Source of the DNA: an uncultured Flavobacteriaceae bacterium
GTDB lineage: Bacteria; Bacteroidota; Bacteroidia; Flavobacteriales; Flavobacteriaceae
Direction of reading: 5' to 3'
NCBI GenBank assembly: GCA_947497145.1
Contig: CANMFQ010000009.1
Span: forward strand, 153,596 to 217,595
Length of the DNA stretch: 64,000 bases
The notes under the pieces are model-generated. The model searched no databases. It was not told the origin of the DNA and was given only the letters and a program-made list of their open reading frames with translations. The position numbers and the translations under genes were made by a program. Numbering within the stretch: the first letter of the stretch is position 1; every line of letters begins with the position of its first letter. Below are positions 28,729 through 36,896 of the stretch, piece after piece.

Positions 28729-29796
28729 CTACAAATCAAATCGTAAGCCGAGGGAGATATTTCGTTGCTCAACAGCAGCGTTTTTAAAAATAGGATTTAA
28801 ATCATACTTCATATATAAAAGAACACCATCAAAACCAGCATAAGCACTTAACCCATAGACAAAACTATTAGTATTGTACCCCCCTTTTAATTTATCCTTT
28901 ACACGTTTGCCATCGCTGATGTATTTCAATTTTTGACGAGCCCCCAGGTTAACCCCTCCATAGCCTCCAAACCCAAAACGAAACTTATGCTTTAATGAAT
29001 AACGCATGGCATGTTCCGTTTTATGAAGTTTTGAAGGTCCAATCTCAAAATGCATAGGAAATACTAAATTATCCATTCTAAACTTAGATTTGTTTAGATC
29101 AAATTCAAACGTTTCAACGTTGACATCACCGTCCTCATTCATTACAAAATAGGTGTTATTCTTGGGCTTTAAACCATTAAACTGAAAAGAGAATCCATAA
29201 TTAAATCTCAAAAAATTAGTGTTTTTAAACACTCTTGTTCGCCATGCCCAACCCATTTCAAAAAAGCGACTACCACCAATTTGATAAGGTGTATCGTTTA
29301 ATGATTGCCCCTCAATTAATGCGTTATTAAAACCCAAGGCAAGCACTAAATCAGAATATGTACGGCGATCATATTTTAGCTTCTCCTTTTTCTTTTTCCA
29401 ATCATCGGTCGCAATATCAATCCATGGTCCCAATTTTAACCTGGATGCCGCCTCCGATTTTCGATATTCCGCTATAGCCTCATAACGCTTATTCGTTTGC
29501 AGCAGCGATATTTGGGCATCAATAATAGCAATTCTATTTTCAATATTTAAAGCATGCTTTTTTGCAGCTTCAAGCTTAAGGGCTTTCGCTTCATCTGCTG
29601 TAATCTCACCAGCTTTAAGTTGCTCATTTATAGCCATTACAGCCTTCTTCAACGCCTCTTTTTCACTTTGCTGAATATCCTTCTTACTTATTTCTAGTAT
29701 ATTAATTTCACGTTTATAATCAAACTCTTGCGCAAAACTTTCTTGCATAAAAAAACAAACTAAAACAACTGTTAGGTAATACGTAATTTTTCTCAT
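28729..29796 (-). CDS. Outer-membrane beta-barrel protein with helical N-terminal region
   Basis: A 355-residue protein with a signal peptide cleaved after about residue 22 (ESFAQE). Residues 25-110 are charged and helical, likely coiled coil. From about residue 150 on, alternating aromatic and glycine strands (FFEMGWAWRTRVF, FRFGFGGYGGVNLG) suggest an outer-membrane barrel, and the last strand ends in LRFDL. No named family is recognised. It lies just downstream of the sigma/anti-sigma pair, on the same strand, and could be their target or co-operon member. Confidence 0.6.
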   Translation of the reverse strand: MRKITYYLTVVLVCFFMQESFAQEFDYKREINILEISKKDIQQSEKEALKKAVMAINEQLKAGEITADEAKALKLEAAKKHALNIENRIAIIDAQISLLQTNKRYEAIAEYRKSEAASRLKLGPWIDIATDDWKKKKEKLKYDRRTYSDLVLALGFNNALIEGQSLNDTPYQIGGSRFFEMGWAWRTRVFKNTNFLRFNYGFSFQFNGLKPKNNTYFVMNEDGDVNVETFEFDLNKSKFRMDNLVFPMHFEIGPSKLHKTEHAMRYSLKHKFRFGFGGYGGVNLGARQKLKYISDGKRVKDKLKGGYNTNSFVYGLSAYAGFDGVLLYMKYDLNPIFKNAAVEQRNISLGLRFDL

Positions 29797-29884
29797 TTTG
29801 ATTTAGATTTAAACATCTCTCCCCACCACTCTCATGGAGAGCGGTGTTTAGAGATAATTGATGATTGATGATTGATGAATATTT
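29796..29884 (-). promoter_or_regulatory. Intergenic hairpin and short TGATGAT repeats
   Basis: Between the anti-sigma and barrel genes there is an imperfect 10-bp hairpin (CACCACTCTC with GAGAGCGGTG) next to three tandem TGATGAT units. There is no T-run, so it is not a standard terminator. A role in mRNA processing or attenuation is only a guess. Confidence 0.3.
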
Positions 29885-30646
29885 TTAGTTATTTCTATCG
29901 GCTACTGCCGTTCTAACTTTTAGGAAACCCTCTTTTAAACTTTCAAAAATTTGAGCTCTGAACGATTTATCCAATTCGTTTTCAACCTCATTTAATAAGG
30001 CCATAGCTCCCAAAGAATCTTTATTCGCAAAAAGTTTTTCTTTGAGAATTTCTTGCTGTGCTTGTCTTAGTAGCCTATCTACCTCGGCTTCGGTTATTTG
30101 GGTATTATTCTTTTCGAGTGAATCAACAACCGCTACAATTTCTAGTATTTTAGTATTGATTACTTCTTCTTTAAGTGTATTGGCAACGAGCACCTCTTTC
30201 TGCTTTGTATTACGCTCAACTTCAAACGCTTCGCTTAGCGCTATTTCACTTTGCAGCTCAGGAACCTCATTTTTAGTCGGTTTTTTCATTTCTAACTCCC
30301 TAGCAGCTTCATTCTTAAGAACATCTACCGCCAACTCTATTGCCGCTTTAGGTTGAACAAGTTGCTTTCTTCCTTGAAGCGTATCTACATTAGCATCTAC
30401 TTTTTCTACATCTACCACCTCAATAGCAGGGCTTTCACTCTTCTCATCAGCGTTAAAATACCACACTGAAGCAACTAACAAGCCCACAACACAAGCAGCT
30501 ACAGCATACCAAGAAAACGACTTTTCTTCAGATACAGGCACCTCATCTAATTGTTTTGACAATCGCTGCCAAGCATCTGCCGAAGGGTGTATTTCACGCT
30601 GCTTCAACTCCTCCTTTATATGTTTCTCAAATTTATTCAGTGCCAT
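29885..30646 (-). CDS. Putative anti-sigma factor / membrane protein
   Basis: I chose the ATG at 30646 (253 residues). The ORF also has a TTG at 30652 that would extend it by two codons. Residues 1-40 are helical and charged (KFEKHIKEELKQREIHPSADAW), one membrane segment lies at about 46-64, and the remainder is acidic and helical, probably periplasmic. This layout, with the overlap of about 14-20 bp with the upstream sigma factor gene, is what is expected for a sigma regulator. The sequence does not match a named anti-sigma family with confidence. Confidence 0.65.
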   Translation of the reverse strand: MALNKFEKHIKEELKQREIHPSADAWQRLSKQLDEVPVSEEKSFSWYAVAACVVGLLVASVWYFNADEKSESPAIEVVDVEKVDANVDTLQGRKQLVQPKAAIELAVDVLKNEAARELEMKKPTKNEVPELQSEIALSEAFEVERNTKQKEVLVANTLKEEVINTKILEIVAVVDSLEKNNTQITEAEVDRLLRQAQQEILKEKLFANKDSLGAMALLNEVENELDKSFRAQIFESLKEGFLKVRTAVADRNN

Positions 30647-31199
30647 AACCAATACTATTTTGCCTTTTTAATTTTTCTTGCAACATTTTACGCGCTTTGA
30701 ACAATTGTGATTTTGAAGTGCTCTCCGTGATATCTAGCAAAGCTGCAATTTCGGCATGCTTATACCCTTCAACAGCATACATTATAAATACTGTTTTGTA
30801 CCCATCAGGCAAACTATCAATCAACAGCTGTATCTGCTCTACATTAATATTAGCCAGTGAAAACGAAAAAGCCTCATCACTACCCTTTGCTACAATGTCA
30901 TCATCATAAACTACAAATTGCCTTTTACGTAAATATGATATACTCTCACGCACCATAATTTTACGAATCCACCCTTCAAAACTACCTTCATTTCGAAACG
31001 CTTTTAAATTTGTAAAGACCTTTAAAAACCCTTGCACCATAACATCTTCTGCAAAATGTACATCCTTTATATATTGCCTACAAACTCCCAGCATTTTTGG
31101 CGCATACTTTTCATAAAGATGTTTTTGCGCCTCTCTATTGCCAGCTGCTGATTTTTGAATCAGCTTTTTCTCGTTTGTATAAAATGGTATAATTTTCAA
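30633..31199 (-). CDS. ECF-type RNA polymerase sigma factor
   Basis: A 188-residue sigma-70 family protein with region 2 (DVHFAEDVMVQGFLKVF and WIRKIMVRESISYLRKR) and region 4 (LPDGYKTVFIMYAVEGYKHAE, then a HTH). Region 3 is missing, as in ECF sigmas. The start is TTG at 31199, matching homologous N termini. An ECF-like promoter (GGCAACC, 16 bp, CGTCTAT) lies at 31225-31254, so the gene probably controls itself. The stop region overlaps the putative anti-sigma gene. Confidence 0.9.
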   Translation of the reverse strand: MKIIPFYTNEKKLIQKSAAGNREAQKHLYEKYAPKMLGVCRQYIKDVHFAEDVMVQGFLKVFTNLKAFRNEGSFEGWIRKIMVRESISYLRKRQFVVYDDDIVAKGSDEAFSFSLANINVEQIQLLIDSLPDGYKTVFIMYAVEGYKHAEIAALLDITESTSKSQLFKARKMLQEKLKRQNSIGYGTE

Positions 31200-31224
31200 G
31201 GTGTTTTTATTATCTTCTATTGAT

Positions 31225-31254
31225 ATAGACGCTACAACTTTAAAAAAGGTTGCC
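31225..31254 (-). promoter_or_regulatory. Likely autoregulatory ECF promoter
   Basis: On the minus strand GGCAACC and CGTCTAT are separated by 16 bp and lie about 25 bp before the sigma factor start. AAC-type -35 and CGTC-type -10 elements are typical for ECF sigmas. Confidence 0.55.
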
Positions 31255-31360
31255 TATGATTTATTTTTTTTCATTGCGTCACAAGCATGAAATAATTTTT
31301 CGATATCGAAACTGGCAAAGAAAACTCTCAAAATAGGGACTTAAACCGAAAAGGTATCCA

Positions 31361-32338
31361 CTATTTTTTTCGATCTACTACATAATTTACCATAAGCTCA
31401 AGCGAGCTCTTATATGTTGAATCTGGGTAAGCACTCAATAGTTGTAAGGCTTCATTTTTATAAGCGAGCATTTTTTCAACGGCATAAGACAAACCGCCTT
31501 TTTCTTTTACAAAAGCAATCACTTCTTTTACGCGCTTCTTGTCTTTATTGTGATTTTTTATGGAGTTAATAAGCCATTTTTTTTCGCTCTTAGAGCACGT
31601 ATTCAACACATGAATAAGAGGAAGTGTCATTTTTTGTTCTTTAATATCAATACCTGTTGGTTTTCCTATTTTTTCTCCTCCATAGTCAAAAAGGTCATCT
31701 TTTATTTGAAACGCCATACCACATAGCTCTCCAAATTTTCTAAAAACTTCTATATCGGCAGAATCTGGCTTTACAGAGCTGGCGCCCAAAGCACAACACG
31801 CAGCAATAAGGGTTGCTGTTTTCTGACGAATAATATCATAATACACCGCTTCTGTAATATCTAAACGCCTTGCCTTCTCAATTTGAAGTAATTCGCCTTC
31901 ACTCATTTCACGCACTGCAACAGAAATAATTCGCAGTAAATCAAAATCACTATTATCTATAGAAAGTAATAAGCCCTTAGATAACAAATAATCGCCAACC
32001 AATACGGCAATTTTATTTTTCCACAGCGCATTGATGGAGAAAAAGCCCCGCCGTTTATTACTCTCATCTACCACATCGTCATGCACCAAGGTAGCGGTAT
32101 GTATGAGTTCAATTACCGATGCGCCTCTATATGTACGGTCATTAACCACACCATCATTCAATAATTTGGCAGATAAAAAAACAAACATAGGTCGCATTTG
32201 CTTCCCTTTTCTATTCACTATATAGTGGGTGATTCTATTAAGCAGTGCAACCTTGGAAGACATTGCATCACGAAATTTAGACTCAAAGAGTTCCATTTCT
32301 TCGCGAATAGGGTCTTTTATTTGTGATACTATTTTCAA
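31361..32338 (-). CDS. Polyprenyl diphosphate synthase
   Basis: Trans-prenyltransferase condensing isopentenyl diphosphate units into a long chain, probably octaprenyl-type for menaquinone side chains. Two aspartate-rich motifs are visible: HDDVVDES near residue 81 (first DDxxD) and KDDLFDYGG near 213 (second). The protein has 325 residues. The start is TTG at 32338 by alignment to the usual N terminus. Chain length cannot be read with certainty. Upstream lies the dispersed repeat region at 32420-32700. Confidence 0.88.
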   Translation of the reverse strand: MKIVSQIKDPIREEMELFESKFRDAMSSKVALLNRITHYIVNRKGKQMRPMFVFLSAKLLNDGVVNDRTYRGASVIELIHTATLVHDDVVDESNKRRGFFSINALWKNKIAVLVGDYLLSKGLLLSIDNSDFDLLRIISVAVREMSEGELLQIEKARRLDITEAVYYDIIRQKTATLIAACCALGASSVKPDSADIEVFRKFGELCGMAFQIKDDLFDYGGEKIGKPTGIDIKEQKMTLPLIHVLNTCSKSEKKWLINSIKNHNKDKKRVKEVIAFVKEKGGLSYAVEKMLAYKNEALQLLSAYPDSTYKSSLELMVNYVVDRKK

Positions 32339-32714
32339 GGGATATTGGTATTTATTTCCTCAGGGAATATAAAACAAAATTAGGTAAAAGAGCGGAGTTA
32401 ACCCATATTATAAGACATTCTTTATGGTAAGGTATTGTGAGTATTGAAGAGCCAAGAAACAGGACTAAAAAAAATCTTTGTTCTTCTTTCTTGCAGCACA
32501 CCAGTCTTAGTTCTTGCGAAGTAACGGTCTTTATACCTATTAGAAACTGGCCAATTATTACTATAGTTAACAATGAAACTAAAAACGGTCAACTATAATC
32601 AGGAACATTCAGTATCTGTTCTCTGTTCTTGCAGCGCAGCGGTCTTGTTTCTTGACTCTTGCAGCGAAGCAGTCTTTCCACCACATATGCGGTTGCTATT
32701 TTATAGAAAATAAA
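32339..32714. repeat. Intergenic copy of the CTTG/CAGCGCAGCGG repeat element
   Basis: About 370 bp without a gene. A core at 32532-32612 is an inverted, diverged copy of 42519-42606 (shared TTGACCGTTTTTAGTT on the minus strand). It is flanked by oligo CAAGAAACAGGAC-like sequence at one end, and at the other by a unit of 30 bp (GCAGCGCAGCGG at 32631 and GCAGCGAAGCAG at 32661). No coding sequence is supported here. Confidence 0.7.
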
Positions 32715-33755
32715 TTATGATTTATTCGCTAATTGCCCACAAGCTGCATCAATATCCTTACCTCTAGATCTGCGGACGGTAACTACAATACCATTACGCT
32801 CCAATGTATTAACATACAAATCAATAGCCCTATTAGAAGCTTGCTGAAACTCACCATCATCAATAGGATTATATTCTATAAGATTGACTTTTGACGGTGC
32901 AAAACGGCAAAAATCGACCAAAGCGTCAACATCTTTTTGGGTATCATTAATACCTTCCCATACCACATATTCGTAGGTAATTCTACTTTTGGTTTTACCG
33001 TACCAATATACCAAAGCCGCTCTTAAATCAGCCAAAGTAAATGTGGCATTAAAAGGCATTATAGCTGTGCGTATTTCATCAACAGCAGAATGTAAGGAGA
33101 CCGCTAGCTTAAACTTCACTCCCTCATCTGCCATTTTCTTTATCATTTTGGGCACACCGGAAGTAGAAACGGTAATACGCTTGGGAGACATACCCAAACC
33201 TTCATCAGATGTAATTTTATCTATCGCTTTCAATACATTATTGTAGTTCATAAGCGGTTCGCCCATGCCCATAAAAACAATATTACTAAGCGGACGATCA
33301 AAATACAAGCGACTTTCATTGTCTATAGCCACAACCTGATCGTAAATTTCGTCGGGGTTTAAATTTCGCATACGCTTTAAACGTGCGGTGGCACAAAAAC
33401 GACAGTCTAAACTACACCCAACCTGACTAGAAACACAGGCCGTTGTTCTTGTTTTGGTTGGAATCAATACCGATTCTACTATCAAATCATCGTGCAAACG
33501 GACGGCATTTTTAATAGTACCATCTATACTACGCTGCATTACATCAACCTTAATATGATTGATTACAAAATTTGCTTCAAGCATTTCACGAGTTTCTTTT
33601 GATAGGTTTGTCATCACCTCAAAAGAATGTGCTGCTTTCTGCCAAAGCCATTCATACACCTGATTGCCTCTAAAAGCCTTATCTCCGTTTTTAACGAAGA
33701 AATCTCGTAGTTGCTCACGAGTTAATGCACGTATATCTTTCTTTTTTATTTCCAC
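32715..33755 (-). CDS. rlmN: 23S rRNA m2A2503 / tRNA A37 methyltransferase RlmN
   Basis: Radical-SAM methyltransferase that methylates A2503 of 23S rRNA and A37 of some tRNAs. The [4Fe-4S] ligands are Cys114, Cys118 and Cys121 (CxxxCxxC). The catalytic Cys near the C terminus is in DIDAACGQL. The substrate motif FMGMGEPLMN near residue 163 is characteristic. Length is 346 residues. The start is GTG at 33755. The gene lies between two copies of the intergenic repeat family. Confidence 0.96.
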   Translation of the reverse strand: MEIKKKDIRALTREQLRDFFVKNGDKAFRGNQVYEWLWQKAAHSFEVMTNLSKETREMLEANFVINHIKVDVMQRSIDGTIKNAVRLHDDLIVESVLIPTKTRTTACVSSQVGCSLDCRFCATARLKRMRNLNPDEIYDQVVAIDNESRLYFDRPLSNIVFMGMGEPLMNYNNVLKAIDKITSDEGLGMSPKRITVSTSGVPKMIKKMADEGVKFKLAVSLHSAVDEIRTAIMPFNATFTLADLRAALVYWYGKTKSRITYEYVVWEGINDTQKDVDALVDFCRFAPSKVNLIEYNPIDDGEFQQASNRAIDLYVNTLERNGIVVTVRRSRGKDIDAACGQLANKS

Positions 33756-34098
33756 TTTATTTATATAAGACCGCTACGCTTCAAGAGTCAAGAACAAAGA
33801 CTTTCCTATTATTGACTCTTGTTTCTCTGCTCTTCTTCTTTACTGCTAGAACCAAGAACAAAGCCTATTTTTTGAATTTTCCTTTAGTCTTCGCTCTAGT
33901 TTCTCTTCTCTCCTTCCTCTCTGCTCTGAAATAGCTCACTTCTCAGTACTCACTTCTTAATAACAGTAAAAAACAGCTTCGAATTTAGACTAAAAAAACC
34001 GCTCTTTAAATATAATTAAAATATAAAGAGCGGTTTCTTTTTACTGCGCTTGTCAAAACAAGCTCAGGATAGTAAATTTTAGGTTACCCAAAAATTTA
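33756..34098. repeat. Intergenic region with a third repeat-family copy and a terminator
   Basis: About 340 bp without a gene. 33770-33935 carries the CTACGCTTCAAGAGTCAAGAAC-type low-complexity sequence, related to the CAAGAAACAAGA/CTTGTTTCTTG arms of the repeats at 32339 and 42470. The terminator of queA lies at 33992-34036. Confidence 0.6.
33992..34036 (-). terminator. Terminator of queA
   Basis: AAACCGCTCTTTA pairs with TAAAGAGCGGTTT across a 15-nt loop. On the minus strand a seven-T run follows. Confidence 0.8.
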
Positions 34099-35148
34099 TT
34101 ATATGATTAACATTGCATCACCATAAGAATAAAACTTATAGCTTTCTAAAATAGCTTCTTTGTATGATTTTTTCATTAAGTCATGCCCCATAAATGCAGA
34201 TACCATCATCAACAAGGTTGATTTTGGTAAGTGAAAATTAGTGATCATGGCATTAGCAATACTAAAATCATAAGGAGGAAAAATAAACTTATTCGTCCAA
34301 CCATCAAAAGTATTTAGTGTTTGCTGTGAAGAAACAGCACTTTCTAAACCTCTCATAACTGTAGTTCCTACTGCACAAATTCTACGCTTATTCGCTTTTG
34401 CAGCATTTACAATTTCGGTAGCTCTTTCATCAATAATAAGCTCTTCGCTATCCATTTTGTGTTTTGAAAGATCTTCAACCTCAACAGGGTTAAACGTACC
34501 CAAACCAACGTGTAATGTAAGCTCAGCAAAATCTACCCCTTTAATTTCTAAACGTTTCAATAAATGTTTTGAAAAGTGAAGGCCGGCTGTAGGCGCTGCT
34601 ACTGCTCCTTCATGTTTAGCATATATTGTTTGGTAACGCTCTTCATCTTCTTCCTCTACATCTCTTTTAATGTACTTTGGCAAAGGTGTTTGACCAAGTT
34701 CTTTCAACTTTCTTCTAAAATCTGAGTACGAACCGTCATATAGAAAACGAAGTGTTCTACCTCTTGAGGTAGTATTATCAATTACCTCGGCAACTAATGT
34801 TTCGTCATCACCAAAATATAATTTATTTCCTATTCTTATTTTTCTAGCAGGATCAACCAAAACATCCCACAAACGCTGCTCTTCATTCAATTCACGAAGC
34901 AAAAACACTTCGATACGAGCACCCGTTTTTTCTTTATTACCATACAATCTTGCAGGAAAAACTTTGGTGTTGTTAATAACCATAACATCACCTTCATCAA
35001 AATAATTGATAAGGTCTTTGAACAATTTATGCTCAATTTTCCCTGTTTCTCTATGAATAACCATGAGTTTAGACTCATCTCTATTCTCCGCAGGATATTC
35101 TGCTAATAGATTATCTGGAAGCTCAAAACTGAAGTGTGATAATTTCAT
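34099..35148 (-). CDS. queA: S-adenosylmethionine:tRNA ribosyltransferase-isomerase QueA
   Basis: Adds the epoxycyclopentenyl ring in queuosine synthesis, using the ribosyl part of SAM on preQ1-modified tRNA. The opening [17 protein letters not shown] is the family start, and [21 protein letters not shown] near 66-86 plus [10 protein letters not shown] near 184 are conserved. The C terminus has [16 protein letters not shown]. Length is 349 residues. It is downstream of aroA with a gap of 88 bp. Confidence 0.96.
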   Translation of the reverse strand: MKLSHFSFELPDNLLAEYPAENRDESKLMVIHRETGKIEHKLFKDLINYFDEGDVMVINNTKVFPARLYGNKEKTGARIEVFLLRELNEEQRLWDVLVDPARKIRIGNKLYFGDDETLVAEVIDNTTSRGRTLRFLYDGSYSDFRRKLKELGQTPLPKYIKRDVEEEDEERYQTIYAKHEGAVAAPTAGLHFSKHLLKRLEIKGVDFAELTLHVGLGTFNPVEVEDLSKHKMDSEELIIDERATEIVNAAKANKRRICAVGTTVMRGLESAVSSQQTLNTFDGWTNKFIFPPYDFSIANAMITNFHLPKSTLLMMVSAFMGHDLMKKSYKEAILESYKFYSYGDAMLII

Positions 35149-35236
35149 TTATGGTGTTTTAATTAGATTTTTTTGCGGCTGCAAATATACGATACGCGGA
35201 TAGGGGTTGTCAAGTAAAACAATGATTAAATGTTAA

Positions 35237-36466
35237 TTATAATTCTTTGACTGCAAATTGTAGCGTTTTCAAATCATTCCAATAATCAGGATACGACTTA
35301 GAAACCACTCCGGCATCATTAATTATGATTGCTGTTTTTAATGCCAAAGGACCAAATGCCATTGCCATTCTATGATCATTATAGGTGTCTATCGCCACTT
35401 CTGACACAATCTCATTTGAAGGCGCCAAGGTTAATGTTTTATCACTCACCTCAATATCAGCACCCAACTTAGAGAGTTCTGTATGCAAGGCTTCCAAGCG
35501 ATCAGTCTCCTTAATCTTTAAGGTATGTAAGCCTGTAAGATGACACCCTACACCCAAACCAAAACAGGTAACTGCTATTGTTTGTGCGATATCAGGGGCG
35601 TTTGCCAAATCACAAATCAGCTTATCTTGCTTAGATTCGGCACTTTTTTTCAAAACAATTTCATGGCCATCAAAGGTTGTTTCAACACCAAAATGCTTGT
35701 AAATTTCTGCCAAAACACTATCACCTTGTCGACTATTCTTTTTATAGGCAGCCAAAACTATTTCTGTACCCACATCACATAACGCCACAATACTGTAAAA
35801 ATAGGAAGCCGAACTCCAATCAGATTCCACTACCAACTTACAATCAGTAACGGCAGCTTTTGGTGCTACTTTTATAAGATTTCTTTCAAAAGAAGTGTCA
35901 ACACCAATTTCTTGTAAAAGCCCCAATGTCATTTTTATGTAGGGTACAGAGGTTATTTTACCCACCAATTCCAACTCCAATCCGTTTTCAAGGCTTGGTG
36001 CGATCAATAACAAAGATGAAATATACTGGCTACTGATATCGGCAGGGAGGCTTACGGCATTCTTTTTGAGTTTTTTACCCGTTATTTGTATCGGTGGGTA
36101 GCCTTCATTTTTCACATATTCAATATCTGCACCCAAATCCCTAAGTGCTGACACTAATACTGCAATAGGTCTTTCGGTCATACGTTTCGACCCAGTGATC
36201 GTAACCTTTTTTCCTTCTTGCGATGCAAAGTAACCCGTAAGAAAACGCATGGCTGTACCGGCATGGTGAATATCAACCACACCATTTGCAATTTGTAATC
36301 CTTTTTGCATCACCTCAGCATCATCAGAATTGGAAATATTGGCAATGGTAATATTGGGATACAAGGCTTGCAAAAGCAACGATCGATTAGATTCACTTTT
36401 AGAACCTGTAATTTGAATATTGGCTTGAATGCGGCTGGTCGGCGGGCTAGATAAATGTAGTTTCAA
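35237..36466 (-). CDS. aroA: 3-phosphoshikimate 1-carboxyvinyltransferase AroA (EPSP synthase)
   Basis: Shikimate-pathway enzyme joining shikimate-3-phosphate and phosphoenolpyruvate. Conserved patches include SKSESNRSLLLQAL near residue 23, the GTAMRFLTGYFA motif near 71 and NDHRMAMAFGPLAL near 365. Length is 409 residues. The start is a TTG at 36466 that gives the usual N terminus. It lies downstream of mazG-like with a gap of about 100 bp. Confidence 0.92.
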   Translation of the reverse strand: MKLHLSSPPTSRIQANIQITGSKSESNRSLLLQALYPNITIANISNSDDAEVMQKGLQIANGVVDIHHAGTAMRFLTGYFASQEGKKVTITGSKRMTERPIAVLVSALRDLGADIEYVKNEGYPPIQITGKKLKKNAVSLPADISSQYISSLLLIAPSLENGLELELVGKITSVPYIKMTLGLLQEIGVDTSFERNLIKVAPKAAVTDCKLVVESDWSSASYFYSIVALCDVGTEIVLAAYKKNSRQGDSVLAEIYKHFGVETTFDGHEIVLKKSAESKQDKLICDLANAPDIAQTIAVTCFGLGVGCHLTGLHTLKIKETDRLEALHTELSKLGADIEVSDKTLTLAPSNEIVSEVAIDTYNDHRMAMAFGPLALKTAIIINDAGVVSKSYPDYWNDLKTLQFAVKEL

Positions 36467-36569
36467 TGTGATGCTTTCTATTTTATATGCTATTTACACA
36501 ACCTAAAGTCCTAAGATATTTAAGTGCTAGATAGCAAGGCTTTGTACAATTTGAAAGCCAAAGATACTA

Positions 36570-36896
36570 CTATTTCAACTTTTTATTGTTGTGATGCCTA
36601 TCATGATCACGCTTTGTTTTTATCGCCATTTTTTTATCAAAAGCCTCTTGAAGATTAACCCCTGTTTGATTTGCCAAACAAAGCACTACAAAAAGCACAT
36701 CGGCCAATTCTTCGCCTAGGTCTTTGTCTTTATCTGATTCTTTTTCACTCTGTTCGCCATAGCGACGGGCAATGATACGTGCCACCTCACCCACCTCCTC
36801 GGTGAGTTGTGCCATATTCGTTAACTCATTAAAATAGCGAACACCATGTTCTTTAATCCAATTATCTACCGCCTGCTGCGCTTTGAGAAGTTCCAT
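36570..36896 (-). CDS. MazG-like nucleotide pyrophosphohydrolase
   Basis: A 108-residue all-alpha NTP-PPase of the MazG superfamily. The metal-binding motif E-V-A-R and the later EELADVLFVVLCLANQ fit the family. It probably removes pyrophosphate from damaged or non-canonical nucleoside triphosphates. It overlaps the 3' end of the DUF3857 gene by 35 bp. The specific substrate is not readable. Confidence 0.85.
   Translation of the reverse strand: MELLKAQQAVDNWIKEHGVRYFNELTNMAQLTEEVGEVARIIARRYGEQSEKESDKDKDLGEELADVLFVVLCLANQTGVNLQEAFDKKMAIKTKRDHDRHHNNKKLK

Noticed and set aside
32352..32573. A 73-codon minus-strand ORF in the repeat gap
   Set aside because: It follows the repeat core and shares its start only through DNA similarity with the 42564 frame; no family.
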